Source: Adhaeribacter swui
Lineage (GTDB): Bacteria; Bacteroidota; Bacteroidia; Cytophagales; Hymenobacteraceae
Assembly (NCBI RefSeq): GCF_014217805.1
Contig: NZ_CP055156.1
Coordinates: 4,036,585-4,100,584, forward strand
DNA length: 64,000 bases
Reading direction: 5' to 3'
Shown: piece after piece, positions 56,577-64,000 of the stretch
Position numbering within the stretch: the stretch's first letter is position 1
Layout: each line of letters starts with the position of its first letter
Program-made: the position numbers and the translations under genes
The notes under the pieces: generated by a model
Told to the model about the DNA's origin: nothing
The model's database searches: none
Seen by the model: only the letters and a program-made list of their open reading frames with translations

Positions 56577-57327
56577 AGAATTGCTAAAATTTAAAAATTT
56601 TAAAATAACCCAACAGATTAAAAATCCGGAGCTATTTACGGTTGGTTTCTAGCGGGTAAAACTACCCACATGAACCATTTAAAATAAACCAGAAAAACGT
56701 TGGCAGCGCTTTCCTATATTTTGTCTGAAGCGTTCGGTTTTGCTTTAGAGCAGGTTCTGCTGCCGGATTTATTTTAAAAAATTACTGCCAACCCTGTAAA
56801 TGAATAGGGGTTTTTGTAAAAAATTAAAAAACTAACCCGGGTTGCCGTACCCAGTTGCTTTACGCACTTTAGCAGAAAATGGCGGCATTTTAATGCGGTA
56901 AGTTCAACCCGTACCCGTGCGATTACCAGAAAAAAGCTTAATTTTGCACCGCTTACAGCAACAGCCGGTTTATAAACCGGTTACAAATATAAGCATCGCC
57001 TTTGGTATTCCGGTGCGCGATTTTCCGGAAACAGAAACAAGGCCGGAAGGTGAAATTAAACAAAGCCAAGCCGCTAATTTTTAAGATTACATAAGGCAAA
57101 TAAAACTAAACTACCGGTAGAACAAAAAGCTCCCGGCAGATGTTTGACAAACCAGACCAACTACCAACCGGGTACCGCGTACATATACTTGCGGAAAGCC
57201 CCTGGTTTTAGGCCGGACTAATAAAAAACTGATTTCCCCGTACCGTTTAAGCGGGCTACCAAGTCTGCGGCGGAATGGCAGCTAAATTAAAATTTTTTAA
57301 ATTTTTTACGTTCTTTAACATACTAGA
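56577..57327. other. Long intergenic region between divergent host genes
   Basis: About 750 bp without a good frame. TAATTTTG (56939-56946) is an exact TAnnTTTG -7 element for rightward transcription. Just downstream, CCGGTTTATAAACCGG (56965-56980) is a perfect 16-bp palindrome that could be an operator or a leader hairpin. The nusB start is some 350 nt further on, so a long leader or a small RNA is possible. Confidence 0.5.
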
Positions 57328-58500
57328 ATGCTTAACCGCAGAACATTACGAATCAAGGCGATGCAAGCCATTTACGCCTACATGCAAGCCGAAGGTTCCG
57401 ATTACAACCTGGCCTTAGATAAAATTGAGGCTGATTTTGCCCCCGATTTAAACTCGATGGAAGTGCAGGATCGCAAAAAACTGGAAGGGCAGAAAAAAAT
57501 TGCCACCATCCTCTTTAAAGAATGGTACGATACCCGGCAGTTCGATACCGAAGAAACCGATAAAGAAGTTCTGGCGGCCGTAAATAATGCCGTGCGGTTC
57601 TACGAAACCCAACTCAAAAAAGACTTCCGCACCTACGGTAGCCAAATGGTAAATGCCGTAGAAAAAATCTACGATCATTATTTAAGCAACCTGCAAATTA
57701 CCGAAGTGCTGGTGCAATTAATCGAGGGCGAAGAAGAAAAAAAGGCCACCCGCTTTACCGTTAAAAAAGAATTAAATTTTAAAAATTTATTAGATAACCG
57801 GGTAGTGCAAAAACTGCTCGCCAATAAATCGTACCAGGAGCGCCTCATTCGCCGCAACATTAGCTGGGGCTCCGACATCGACCAGTTACGGCAGTGGTAT
57901 AAAACCGTAGTTAAAAACGATGAAACCATCCAGAATTATCTAGCCACGCCCGAGCATACTTACGAAGAAGACCACGAGCTAGTAAAACACCTCTATAAAA
58001 ATTTAATTTTTAAAGACGAAACCCTGCAAAAATATTTCGAAGAGCAGGACATGAACTGGGTCGAAAACAAAGCCATTGTAAAAAGCCTGGTAAACAAAAC
58101 CATTAAATCCTTAGAAGAAACCGCCGACGAAAATTTACCTTTGCTCGATTTATCGGCCAACTGGGAAGACGATAAAGTTTTTTTCGAAGATTTATACAAC
58201 CAAACCGTTCAGGAAGACGCCACCTACGAAGCCCTGATAAACAGCCATATTAAGAACTGGGACGTAGAACGGGTAGCCCTGCTGGATAAAATAATTTTAA
58301 AAATGGCCCTCTGCGAAATGCATATTTTTCGCAGCATTCCCGTAAAAGTAACCATTAACGAGTACATCGAAATATCGAAGCTGTACAGCACGCCCAAGAG
58401 TAAGCAATTTATCAACGGCGTACTGGATAAAATAGCCCAGGAGCTAGCCGAAAAAGGAGATATCCGGAAATCGGGCCGGGGCTTAATAGACAATAAATAA
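57328..58500 (+). CDS. nusB: Transcription antitermination protein NusB, long Bacteroidota form
   Basis: 390 residues. The opening LNRRTLRIKAMQAIYAYMQAEGSDYNLAL and the C-terminal ERVALLDKIILKMALCEMHIFRSIPVKVTINEYIEISKLYSTPKSKQFINGVLDKIAQEL are the conserved NusB core, which binds boxA RNA with NusE in rRNA antitermination. The middle 200 residues are the insertion usual in Bacteroidota; E. coli NusB has about 140 residues. First gene of a host cluster. Confidence 0.92.
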   Translation: MLNRRTLRIKAMQAIYAYMQAEGSDYNLALDKIEADFAPDLNSMEVQDRKKLEGQKKIATILFKEWYDTRQFDTEETDKEVLAAVNNAVRFYETQLKKDFRTYGSQMVNAVEKIYDHYLSNLQITEVLVQLIEGEEEKKATRFTVKKELNFKNLLDNRVVQKLLANKSYQERLIRRNISWGSDIDQLRQWYKTVVKNDETIQNYLATPEHTYEEDHELVKHLYKNLIFKDETLQKYFEEQDMNWVENKAIVKSLVNKTIKSLEETADENLPLLDLSANWEDDKVFFEDLYNQTVQEDATYEALINSHIKNWDVERVALLDKIILKMALCEMHIFRSIPVKVTINEYIEISKLYSTPKSKQFINGVLDKIAQELAEKGDIRKSGRGLIDNK

Positions 58501-58583
58501 ACCCACAAACCAGTTACCCTTTTAAAGTTTCGATTTAAACCGTAAATTGAGGCTTTAAAAGGCTTAACCGAACTATTATAACT

Positions 58584-58895
58584 ATGAGCAAGAAAATAAC
58601 CTACACGCTTTTGGCGTTTTTATCCGGAGTAGCTACCGGAGCTGCTTTTGGCGTCTTATACGCGCCCGACAAAGGCCAGGGAACCCGTAACCGCTTAAGC
58701 TACCAGTTAGATAAATACCGCGACATGCTGATGGACTTAACCGACGTACTGCGCGAAAACCGCGAACCGCACCAATCAGCGGCCCGCTCCGAAGGCCAGC
58801 GTGTAATTCAGGATGCAAAAGATAAAGCCGAAAAATTATTGGGCGATGTAGACTTGCTAATTAATCAAATTAACAGCCGCCGCGAAGTTATCTAA
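58584..58895 (+). CDS. YtxH-domain protein
   Basis: 103 residues with one N-terminal membrane helix that contains the YtxH signature (LLAFLSGVATGAAFGVLYAPDKGQGTRNRL), then a helical basic domain. Small membrane-anchored proteins of unknown function, often stress-linked, and common after nusB in Bacteroidota. Confidence 0.85.
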   Translation: MSKKITYTLLAFLSGVATGAAFGVLYAPDKGQGTRNRLSYQLDKYRDMLMDLTDVLRENREPHQSAARSEGQRVIQDAKDKAEKLLGDVDLLINQINSRREVI

Positions 58896-58988
58896 ATTTG
58901 GTTGGTATTATTCGTTGTTCCTTTAACCTTGGTTTTTAACTGCTTAAAAACGTATAACGAACAACGCATAACAGACACACTCTAAACT

Positions 58989-59990
58989 ATGAAACAAATA
59001 ACCTTAATACCGGGTGATGGCATTGGTCCCGAAATTACCGAAGCCGTAAAAACCATTTTTGCTGCTGCCCAAGTGCCCGTTACCTGGGAAGTGGAAAATG
59101 CCGGCATTACCACGCACAACGCCGGTGGCCAGTTAATTCCGGTTTCGCTTATTGCTTCTTTAAATAAAAACCGGGTTGCTTTAAAAGGCCCGATTACCAC
59201 ACCGGTTGGGGGCGGCTTTAAAAGCATTAATGTTACCCTGCGCCAGATGTTTGATTTGTACCAGAACGTGCGGCCGGCCAAAAGTACCGTAGGCATCGAA
59301 ACGCCTTTTAAATTTGTAGATTTAGTGTTGTTCCGCGAAAATACCGAAGGCTTGTACTCGGGCCTGGAATTTTACGACGAACGCCACGGCATTGCCGACG
59401 CGATCGCCCGGGTTACCAAAGATGGCTGCGATAAAATTTGTCGTGCCGCTTTTGAATACGCCCGCCAGCATAACCGCAAAAAAGTAACGGTAGTGCACAA
59501 AGCCAATATTTTAAAATTAGCCGGTAGTTTATTTATTAACTCGGCCAAAACCATTGCCCCGGAGTACCCCGAAATTACCCTGGATGATAAAATCATCGAT
59601 AACATGTGCATGCAGTTGGTAAATAAACCAGAGCAGTTTGACGTAGTAGTTACCACCAACCTGTTCGGCGATATTTTATCGGATTTATGTGCGGGTTTGG
59701 TAGGTGGTTTAGGTGTGGTTGCCGGTGCCAACATTGGCAAAGACATGGCTATTTTTGAAGCCGTACACGGCTCGGCGCCCGATATTGCCGGTAAAGGCAT
59801 TGCCAACCCTACTGCTTTATTACGTTCGGCCATTATGATGCTGCATCACATTGGCGAGCACGAACATGCCACCCGCATTGAAGCTGCCATGGACCAAACC
59901 TTTAAAAACCGCGAGCAATGCACCGGCGATTTAGGGGGCAAAGCCAGCACTATGGAATTTGCGCAAAATGTAATTTCGCATTTACAATAA
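58989..59990 (+). CDS. NAD-dependent isocitrate dehydrogenase
   Basis: 333 residues of the isocitrate/isopropylmalate dehydrogenase family: LIPGDGIGPEITEAV, NVTLRQMFDLYQNVRPAKS, LVLFRENTEGLYSG (substrate-binding region), VVTTNLFGDILSDLCAGLVGGLGV (metal Asp) and EAVHGSAPDIAGKG. The short length and the NVTLR and RENTEG context favour NAD-type isocitrate dehydrogenase (isocitrate to 2-oxoglutarate, citric acid cycle) over 3-isopropylmalate dehydrogenase, and no leucine genes are nearby. Confidence 0.85.
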   Translation: MKQITLIPGDGIGPEITEAVKTIFAAAQVPVTWEVENAGITTHNAGGQLIPVSLIASLNKNRVALKGPITTPVGGGFKSINVTLRQMFDLYQNVRPAKSTVGIETPFKFVDLVLFRENTEGLYSGLEFYDERHGIADAIARVTKDGCDKICRAAFEYARQHNRKKVTVVHKANILKLAGSLFINSAKTIAPEYPEITLDDKIIDNMCMQLVNKPEQFDVVVTTNLFGDILSDLCAGLVGGLGVVAGANIGKDMAIFEAVHGSAPDIAGKGIANPTALLRSAIMMLHHIGEHEHATRIEAAMDQTFKNREQCTGDLGGKASTMEFAQNVISHLQ

Positions 59991-60101
59991 TTTTTTAAAA
60001 ATTTGCTTTTACAGGGTAAATCATTATGCTGTAATTTGTTTTAATCAACTAAGCAAGCCTAAAAAAACGCGAACCTAGTATCTTAACTGTAACTTTATAA
60101 A

Positions 60102-60629
60102 ATGAAAATGAATAAACTTTTTGCCGGCTTATTGGCAGTATCGTTACTGGCTGCTGGCTGCAATAATTCTAATAGTAACTCCGAAGGCGACAGCACCGAA
60201 ACTACTGCTTCTGCTTCTACGCCGGCCGTAAATGCCGTTGCTAACCCCAACCTGACCAACGAGCAGGTAATGAGCAACGCCGATGCCCCCGTGATGACGT
60301 TTACCGAAATGGAACACGATTTTGGCGATATTAAACCAGGTGCGGTAGTAAAACATACCTTTACTTTTAAAAATACCGGTAAATCGCCCTTAATTATTTC
60401 CAATGCTTCGGCTACCTGCGGTTGTACCGTGCCCGAGTGGCCCAAAGATCCCGTTGCTCCTGGCGCCGAAGGTAAAATAGATGTGCAGTTTGATAGCCAT
60501 GGTAAAACCGGGCAACAATCTAAAACCATTACAATTGAAGCCAATACCCAGCCATCTACCAATCAGATTGCCATTAAAACAAACATTTTGCCCGATATGG
60601 CAGCTAACGGACCTTTAAGAACGCAATAA
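60102..60629 (+). CDS. DUF1573 lipoprotein
   Basis: 175 residues. A lipoprotein signal with LLAAGC lipobox (residues 15-20) and a Ser/Thr-rich linker precede a DUF1573 immunoglobulin-like domain: FTEMEHDFGDIKPGAVVKHTFTFKNTGKSPLIISNASATCGCTVPEWPKDPVAPG, with the paired Cys of the family. Probably exposed at the outer membrane; no defined function. Eight nt before yajC, so likely co-transcribed. Confidence 0.9.
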   Translation: MKMNKLFAGLLAVSLLAAGCNNSNSNSEGDSTETTASASTPAVNAVANPNLTNEQVMSNADAPVMTFTEMEHDFGDIKPGAVVKHTFTFKNTGKSPLIISNASATCGCTVPEWPKDPVAPGAEGKIDVQFDSHGKTGQQSKTITIEANTQPSTNQIAIKTNILPDMAANGPLRTQ

Positions 60630-60636
60630 CAACAAC

Positions 60637-60945
60637 ATGTATCAACTATTTTTACAAGTAAACACCCCGAGTAATATCTCTAATATTTTGTTTATTGGGG
60701 CTATTATTTTAGTGTTTTACTTTTTTATGATCCGGCCGCAGCAGAAAAAAGTATCTGATGCCAAAAAATTTCGGGAATCGCTTAGCAAAGGCATGAACGT
60801 AGTAACCATTGGCGGCTTGCACGGCAAACTCGTGGACATCAGCGAAACTACCGTTTGGATAGAAGTAGATAAAGGTCTGCGGCTTAAATTTGATAAATCT
60901 GCCATTGCAGTAGAATCTACCACCAAAGCGAACGACAAAGCTTAA
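60637..60945 (+). CDS. yajC: Preprotein translocase subunit YajC
   Basis: 102 residues with a single N-terminal membrane helix (ILFIGAIILVFYFFMIRPQQKK) and the YajC pattern RPQQKKVSDAKKFRESLSKGMNVVTIGGLHGKLVDISETTVWIEVDKGLRLKFDKSAI. Accessory subunit of the SecDF-YajC complex. One nt before the YbbR gene. Confidence 0.95.
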   Translation: MYQLFLQVNTPSNISNILFIGAIILVFYFFMIRPQQKKVSDAKKFRESLSKGMNVVTIGGLHGKLVDISETTVWIEVDKGLRLKFDKSAIAVESTTKANDKA

Positions 60946-60946
60946 C

Positions 60947-61930
60947 TTGCCATTAGCGCCCATCAAAAATATCGTCTTGTGGTTCTTAAAACCATTTCAC
61001 GGCCGGGAACAATACTGGCGGGTAGTGCTGCTGTGCTTTACAGCAGCATCTACCTTCTGGCTGTTAAACGCCCTCAATAAAAATTACACCAACATCCGGG
61101 TTACTTATCCCATTCGTTTTGTTTACGACCAGCGCGAGTACATTCCGCTAAAACCTTTACCCGAAGAAATAACCATTAACGTAAGCGGCAAAGGCTGGAA
61201 ACTTTTGCGCAAATACCTGATGCTGGATGTGCAACCAGCCGATATTCCCATGCAGGGGCTTACCCAGCAAAAGGCGGTTTCCACGAGCATTTTCCGGCCC
61301 AATGTGGCCAATGCCCTGGATGGCCTGCAGTTAAACTTTATTGTAACGGATAGCATCCGGTTTGATTTTGATAAGCAGGTAAAGCGAAAAATTCCGCTGG
61401 TACTGGATACCTTGCATTTACCCATTAACCCGAACTACGCGTTGGTAAGACCCATTACCATTACCCCCAAAGAAGTAGAGTTTGAAGGTCCGGCCTCGGT
61501 GCTGGATTCGCTGCCTAACCCGTTTGTGTTAACTTTGCCCAAAACAAATTTAACCGGGGCATATAATAATTCGGTACCCATTAATTACCCGTTTAAAGAA
61601 CTGGTTAAAAGCGATATTGTAGAAGCCGAAGTTAAATTTAACGTAAAATTGCTGGCCTGGCAAAACTTGTTACTAGCCCCAGCCGTGCAGAACAAGCCCG
61701 AAAAAGATTCTATAGTTTTATACCCGCCTACCGTTACGGTGCGCTACGGGTATTTTCCGGAACAAGCGGCCCAAATAAACCTGACGCAATTTGCCTTATC
61801 GGCTAACCTTTCTCAGGTAAACCCCAAAGATTCTACCGTAGCCTTAGAGTTGTTGCGAAAACCGGCTTTGGTGCGCCGGGTAATTGTGCAGCCCAGTAAA
61901 GTAAAAGTTTTTCCGGGAGTAAAAATATAG
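60947..61930 (+). CDS. YbbR-like domain protein
   Basis: 327 residues starting with TTG at 60947, one nt after yajC; no ATG lies near, and the next residues (PLAPIKNIVLWFLKPFHG) look genuine. One membrane anchor (VVLLCFTAASTFWLLNALN, about 26-44) is followed by YbbR-type repeats (YPIRFVYDQREYIPLKPLPEEITINVSGKGWKLL; VRPITITPKEVEFEGPASVLDSL). YbbR proteins regulate diadenylate cyclases in Firmicutes; in Bacteroidota the role is unclear. Part of the yajC-coaE cluster. Confidence 0.85.
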   Translation: MPLAPIKNIVLWFLKPFHGREQYWRVVLLCFTAASTFWLLNALNKNYTNIRVTYPIRFVYDQREYIPLKPLPEEITINVSGKGWKLLRKYLMLDVQPADIPMQGLTQQKAVSTSIFRPNVANALDGLQLNFIVTDSIRFDFDKQVKRKIPLVLDTLHLPINPNYALVRPITITPKEVEFEGPASVLDSLPNPFVLTLPKTNLTGAYNNSVPINYPFKELVKSDIVEAEVKFNVKLLAWQNLLLAPAVQNKPEKDSIVLYPPTVTVRYGYFPEQAAQINLTQFALSANLSQVNPKDSTVALELLRKPALVRRVIVQPSKVKVFPGVKI

Positions 61931-61942
61931 CGGGTAAATCGT

Positions 61943-62569
61943 ATGCTGAAGGTGGGCGTAACAGGTGGCATTGGTTCCGGTAAAAGTTTGGTTTGCCGCC
62001 TATTTGCCTTACTGGGTATTCCGGTTTATGATTCTGATTTCCGGGCCAAATGGGTGATGCAACACCAACCCGAACTGCAACAGGAACTGCGTGCAGCTTT
62101 CGGGCAAGAAGCTTTTGATGCCACTACCGGCTTGTTAAACCGGGCTTACCTGGCGCAACTGGTCTTTCATAATCCGGAACAGTTAATCTTACTTAACAGT
62201 TTAGTGCACCCACAGGTAAAGCAGGATTTTATCGATTGGGCGGCTGCGCAACAAAATGTGCCTTACCTGATTAAAGAAGCCGCTTTGATGTACGAAACCG
62301 AAGCGCACAAGCAGGTAAACCAAATGGTTCTAGTAACGGCGCCGGAACCGCTCCGTTTAAAGCGCACGCTCCAGCGCGACCCGCATCGCACCATTGCCGA
62401 CATCCAGGCTATTATGCACAAGCAACTCTCTGACGAAGAAAAAATAAAGCGGGTAGATTTTGTAATTACCAACGACGAACAGCAATTAGTTATTCCGCAG
62501 GTATTAGTCATTCACCAACAGCTACTCGCCCTGGCTCCAACGTATAAACCAGAAAACGTAAATTTTTAA
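61943..62569 (+). CDS. coaE: Dephospho-CoA kinase
   Basis: 208 residues: P-loop GVTGGIGSGKS (residues 5-15), then IPVYDSDFRAKWVM with the substrate Asp, and ALMYETEAHKQVNQMVLVTAPEPLRLKRTLQRD containing the lid. It phosphorylates dephospho-CoA at the ribose 3' position to finish coenzyme A synthesis. 12 nt after the YbbR gene. Confidence 0.95.
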   Translation: MLKVGVTGGIGSGKSLVCRLFALLGIPVYDSDFRAKWVMQHQPELQQELRAAFGQEAFDATTGLLNRAYLAQLVFHNPEQLILLNSLVHPQVKQDFIDWAAAQQNVPYLIKEAALMYETEAHKQVNQMVLVTAPEPLRLKRTLQRDPHRTIADIQAIMHKQLSDEEKIKRVDFVITNDEQQLVIPQVLVIHQQLLALAPTYKPENVNF

Positions 62570-62691
62570 AAATTTAAAATTTACAACTCACCTCATAGCC
62601 GGCAAAAGAACTTCTGCCGATAATAGCAAGCTTCATTTATTTTTTAAATAGTTGTTTTGGTAGCATTTGCAAAAGCATTTGCATGTTTGTT

Positions 62692-62832
62692 ATGCGTAGA
62701 GTTCGCGAAAGCGGTCACTACGCATTTTTCGGATAGCCAATCTCTGATTGGCGTAACCTAAAATTCTGGTAAATGCCAATCAGAGATTGGCTGCACAAAA
62801 AGTACTTAGAGCGCTTTGCTAACTCTAAGTAC
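62692..62832. repeat. Cluster of three inverted repeats
   Basis: First, ATGCGTAG (62692-62699) with CTACGCAT (62718-62725). Second, an 18-bp arm (62735-62752) with its exact complement (62775-62792), each arm itself containing GCCAATC/GATTGGC. Third, GTACTTAGAG (62802-62811) with CTCTAAGTAC (62823-62832). The first, followed by T residues, may end coaE transcription. The set resembles a repetitive-extragenic-palindrome element between convergent genes. Confidence 0.6.
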
Positions 62833-62854
62833 AACCAACTTCTTGTTATTTATA

Positions 62855-64000
62855 TTACTCCCAGCCTTCGGAGCGGCAAATGCCTAATTCTAAGCCTCTT
62901 AACTCGGCTAAGCCCCGCAAACGGCCAATGGCCGAATAACCCGGGTTGGTGGTCTTAGCTAAATCGTCGAGCATTTGGTGGCCGTGGTCGGGCCGGAATG
63001 GAATGGGGGCGGCTACCTGCTGCTGAATGGTAAGAATTTCTTTAACCACGGCGTACATATCCACGTCACCGCCTAAATGGTCAGCTTCGTAAAAATTGCC
63101 GTGCTCGTCTTTGGCCACGTTGCGCAAATGCACAAAATGAATGCGGTTGCCAATATGTTTTACCATTTCGGGTAAATTGTTTTTCGGGTTAGCCCCTAAG
63201 GAACCCGTACAAAAACAAATACCGTTCGCCGGACTTGGCACCGATTGTAGGATATAATTTAAATCGTCGGCGGTACTTACCACGCGGGGCAAACCCAGAA
63301 TATGAAACGGTGGATCATCGGGGTGAATGGCCAATTTAATACCCACTTCTTCGGCTACCGGGGTAATCTCCTGCAGAAAATATTTTAAATTTTCGCGCAG
63401 CACATGGCGATCAATGTCTTTATAGCGGGCCAGGTTGTCGCGCATTTGCTCCAGGGTTTGCTTTTTTTCCCCGGGTATCCCAAACATCACAATGTACGTT
63501 AGCAACTCCAGTTTTTCGGAGGTATACTCTTTAAATCGCTTTTCAGCTTCTTGCACCACATGGGCCGGGTAATCTTGCGCCGCATTGGGCCGTTCTAATA
63601 AATGAATATCAAATACCGCCAGGTCAAACCAATTAAAATACAAAGCTTTAGAGCCATCCGGCATTACCAGGTTCAGGTCGGTACGGGTCCAGTCGTTTAC
63701 GGGCATAAAGTTGTAGGTTACAATCTGAATGCCGCAAGCCGCAATATTGCGGAGCGATTCTTTATACAAATCTATGTAATGCTGGTAGTCGCCGGTACGG
63801 GTTTTAATGCTTTCGTGTACGGTTACGCTTTCTACCACGTCCCAGGTTAAGCCATAGGCTTCAATTTCCCGCTGGCGTTTTTTTATTTCCTCCACGGGCC
63901 AAACAGCCCCGTGCGGTACGTGGTGCAAAGCCGTTACAATTCCTTCGGCGCCGGTCTGGCGAATATCTTGTAGCGTTACCGGATCGTTGGGCCCGAACCA
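62855..64000 (-). CDS. uxuA: Mannonate dehydratase, N-terminus cut by window edge
   Basis: The frame runs leftwards from the edge (WFGPNDPVTLQDIRQTG...) to a stop at 62855, about 381 residues. UxuA features: HVPHGAVWPVEEIKKR, VESVTVHESIKTRTG, IAACGIQIVTYNFMPVNDWTRTDL, KLAIHPDDPPF, GICFCTGSLGANPKNNL, HFVHLRNV and FRPDHGHQ, with metal-binding His/Cys residues present. It dehydrates D-mannonate to 2-keto-3-deoxygluconate in hexuronate breakdown. Only a few N-terminal residues are missing. Confidence 0.95.
   Translation of the reverse strand, partial: WFGPNDPVTLQDIRQTGAEGIVTALHHVPHGAVWPVEEIKKRQREIEAYGLTWDVVESVTVHESIKTRTGDYQHYIDLYKESLRNIAACGIQIVTYNFMPVNDWTRTDLNLVMPDGSKALYFNWFDLAVFDIHLLERPNAAQDYPAHVVQEAEKRFKEYTSEKLELLTYIVMFGIPGEKKQTLEQMRDNLARYKDIDRHVLRENLKYFLQEITPVAEEVGIKLAIHPDDPPFHILGLPRVVSTADDLNYILQSVPSPANGICFCTGSLGANPKNNLPEMVKHIGNRIHFVHLRNVAKDEHGNFYEADHLGGDVDMYAVVKEILTIQQQVAAPIPFRPDHGHQMLDDLAKTTNPGYSAIGRLRGLAELRGLELGICRSEGWE

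Overview
The window looks like a chromosome segment of a Bacteroidota bacterium, probably in the Cytophagales/Hymenobacteraceae neighbourhood (an Adhaeribacter-like host is my guess). The reasons are TAnnTTTG-type promoter elements, a long NusB, DUF4199, YtxH and DUF1573 proteins, SprB-type repeats and very AT-rich spacers. Host genes at the left edge are a gluconate-type permease (cut by the window), a DUF4199 membrane protein, a MarR regulator translationally coupled to a rifampin ADP-ribosyltransferase, a P-loop kinase, a DUF1572 protein and a metallo-beta-lactamase-fold hydrolase.

From about 5.8 to 10.2 kb lies a run of short, AT-rich, same-strand genes of unknown function, mostly secreted or membrane proteins. 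They are separated by spacers of about 75-100 bp with imperfect palindromes bounded by CTAAC/GTTAG-like boxes. I read this as a gene-cassette array resembling an integron without an integrase. An IS3-family element (8992-10162, 3-bp target duplication) sits in the hairpin loop of the last palindrome.

From 10511 to 54637 there is a complete-looking tailed prophage of about 44 kb, integrated in the 3' end of tRNA-Pro(GGG). The intact tRNA is at 54615-54688; a 24-bp core copy is at 10511-10534; each copy carries its own terminator. Left to right: XRE-type regulators with a divergent operator; an RNA-rich stretch with an initiator-type tRNA-fMet and two tRNA-like genes whose acceptor stems pair across unusually long interiors; early genes (HD phosphohydrolase, J-domain-like protein, winged-helix protein, primase-like Toprim protein, amidoligase); receptor-binding/tail genes including a PKD plus alginate-lyase-fold protein; head genes (S49 protease with scaffold-like tail, putative capsid protein, ParB-methyltransferase, terminase, portal); a lysis cassette; a spacer able to form a large pseudoknot; tail genes (SprB-repeat protein, tape measure); a second alginate-lyase-fold protein; a small secreted protein; and the tyrosine integrase.

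The most striking unexplained signal is a family of eight near-identical bipartite sequences, GTCCTTTCT followed 25-27 nt later by a -7-like AT-rich element. Each precedes a block of prophage genes. They look like a phage-specific late promoter, with the gene at 20884 a candidate regulator.

Right of the prophage are ordinary host genes: an ABC exporter, nusB, ytxH, NAD-dependent isocitrate dehydrogenase, a DUF1573 lipoprotein-yajC-ybbR-coaE cluster, a palindrome-rich spacer, and mannonate dehydratase uxuA running off the right edge.
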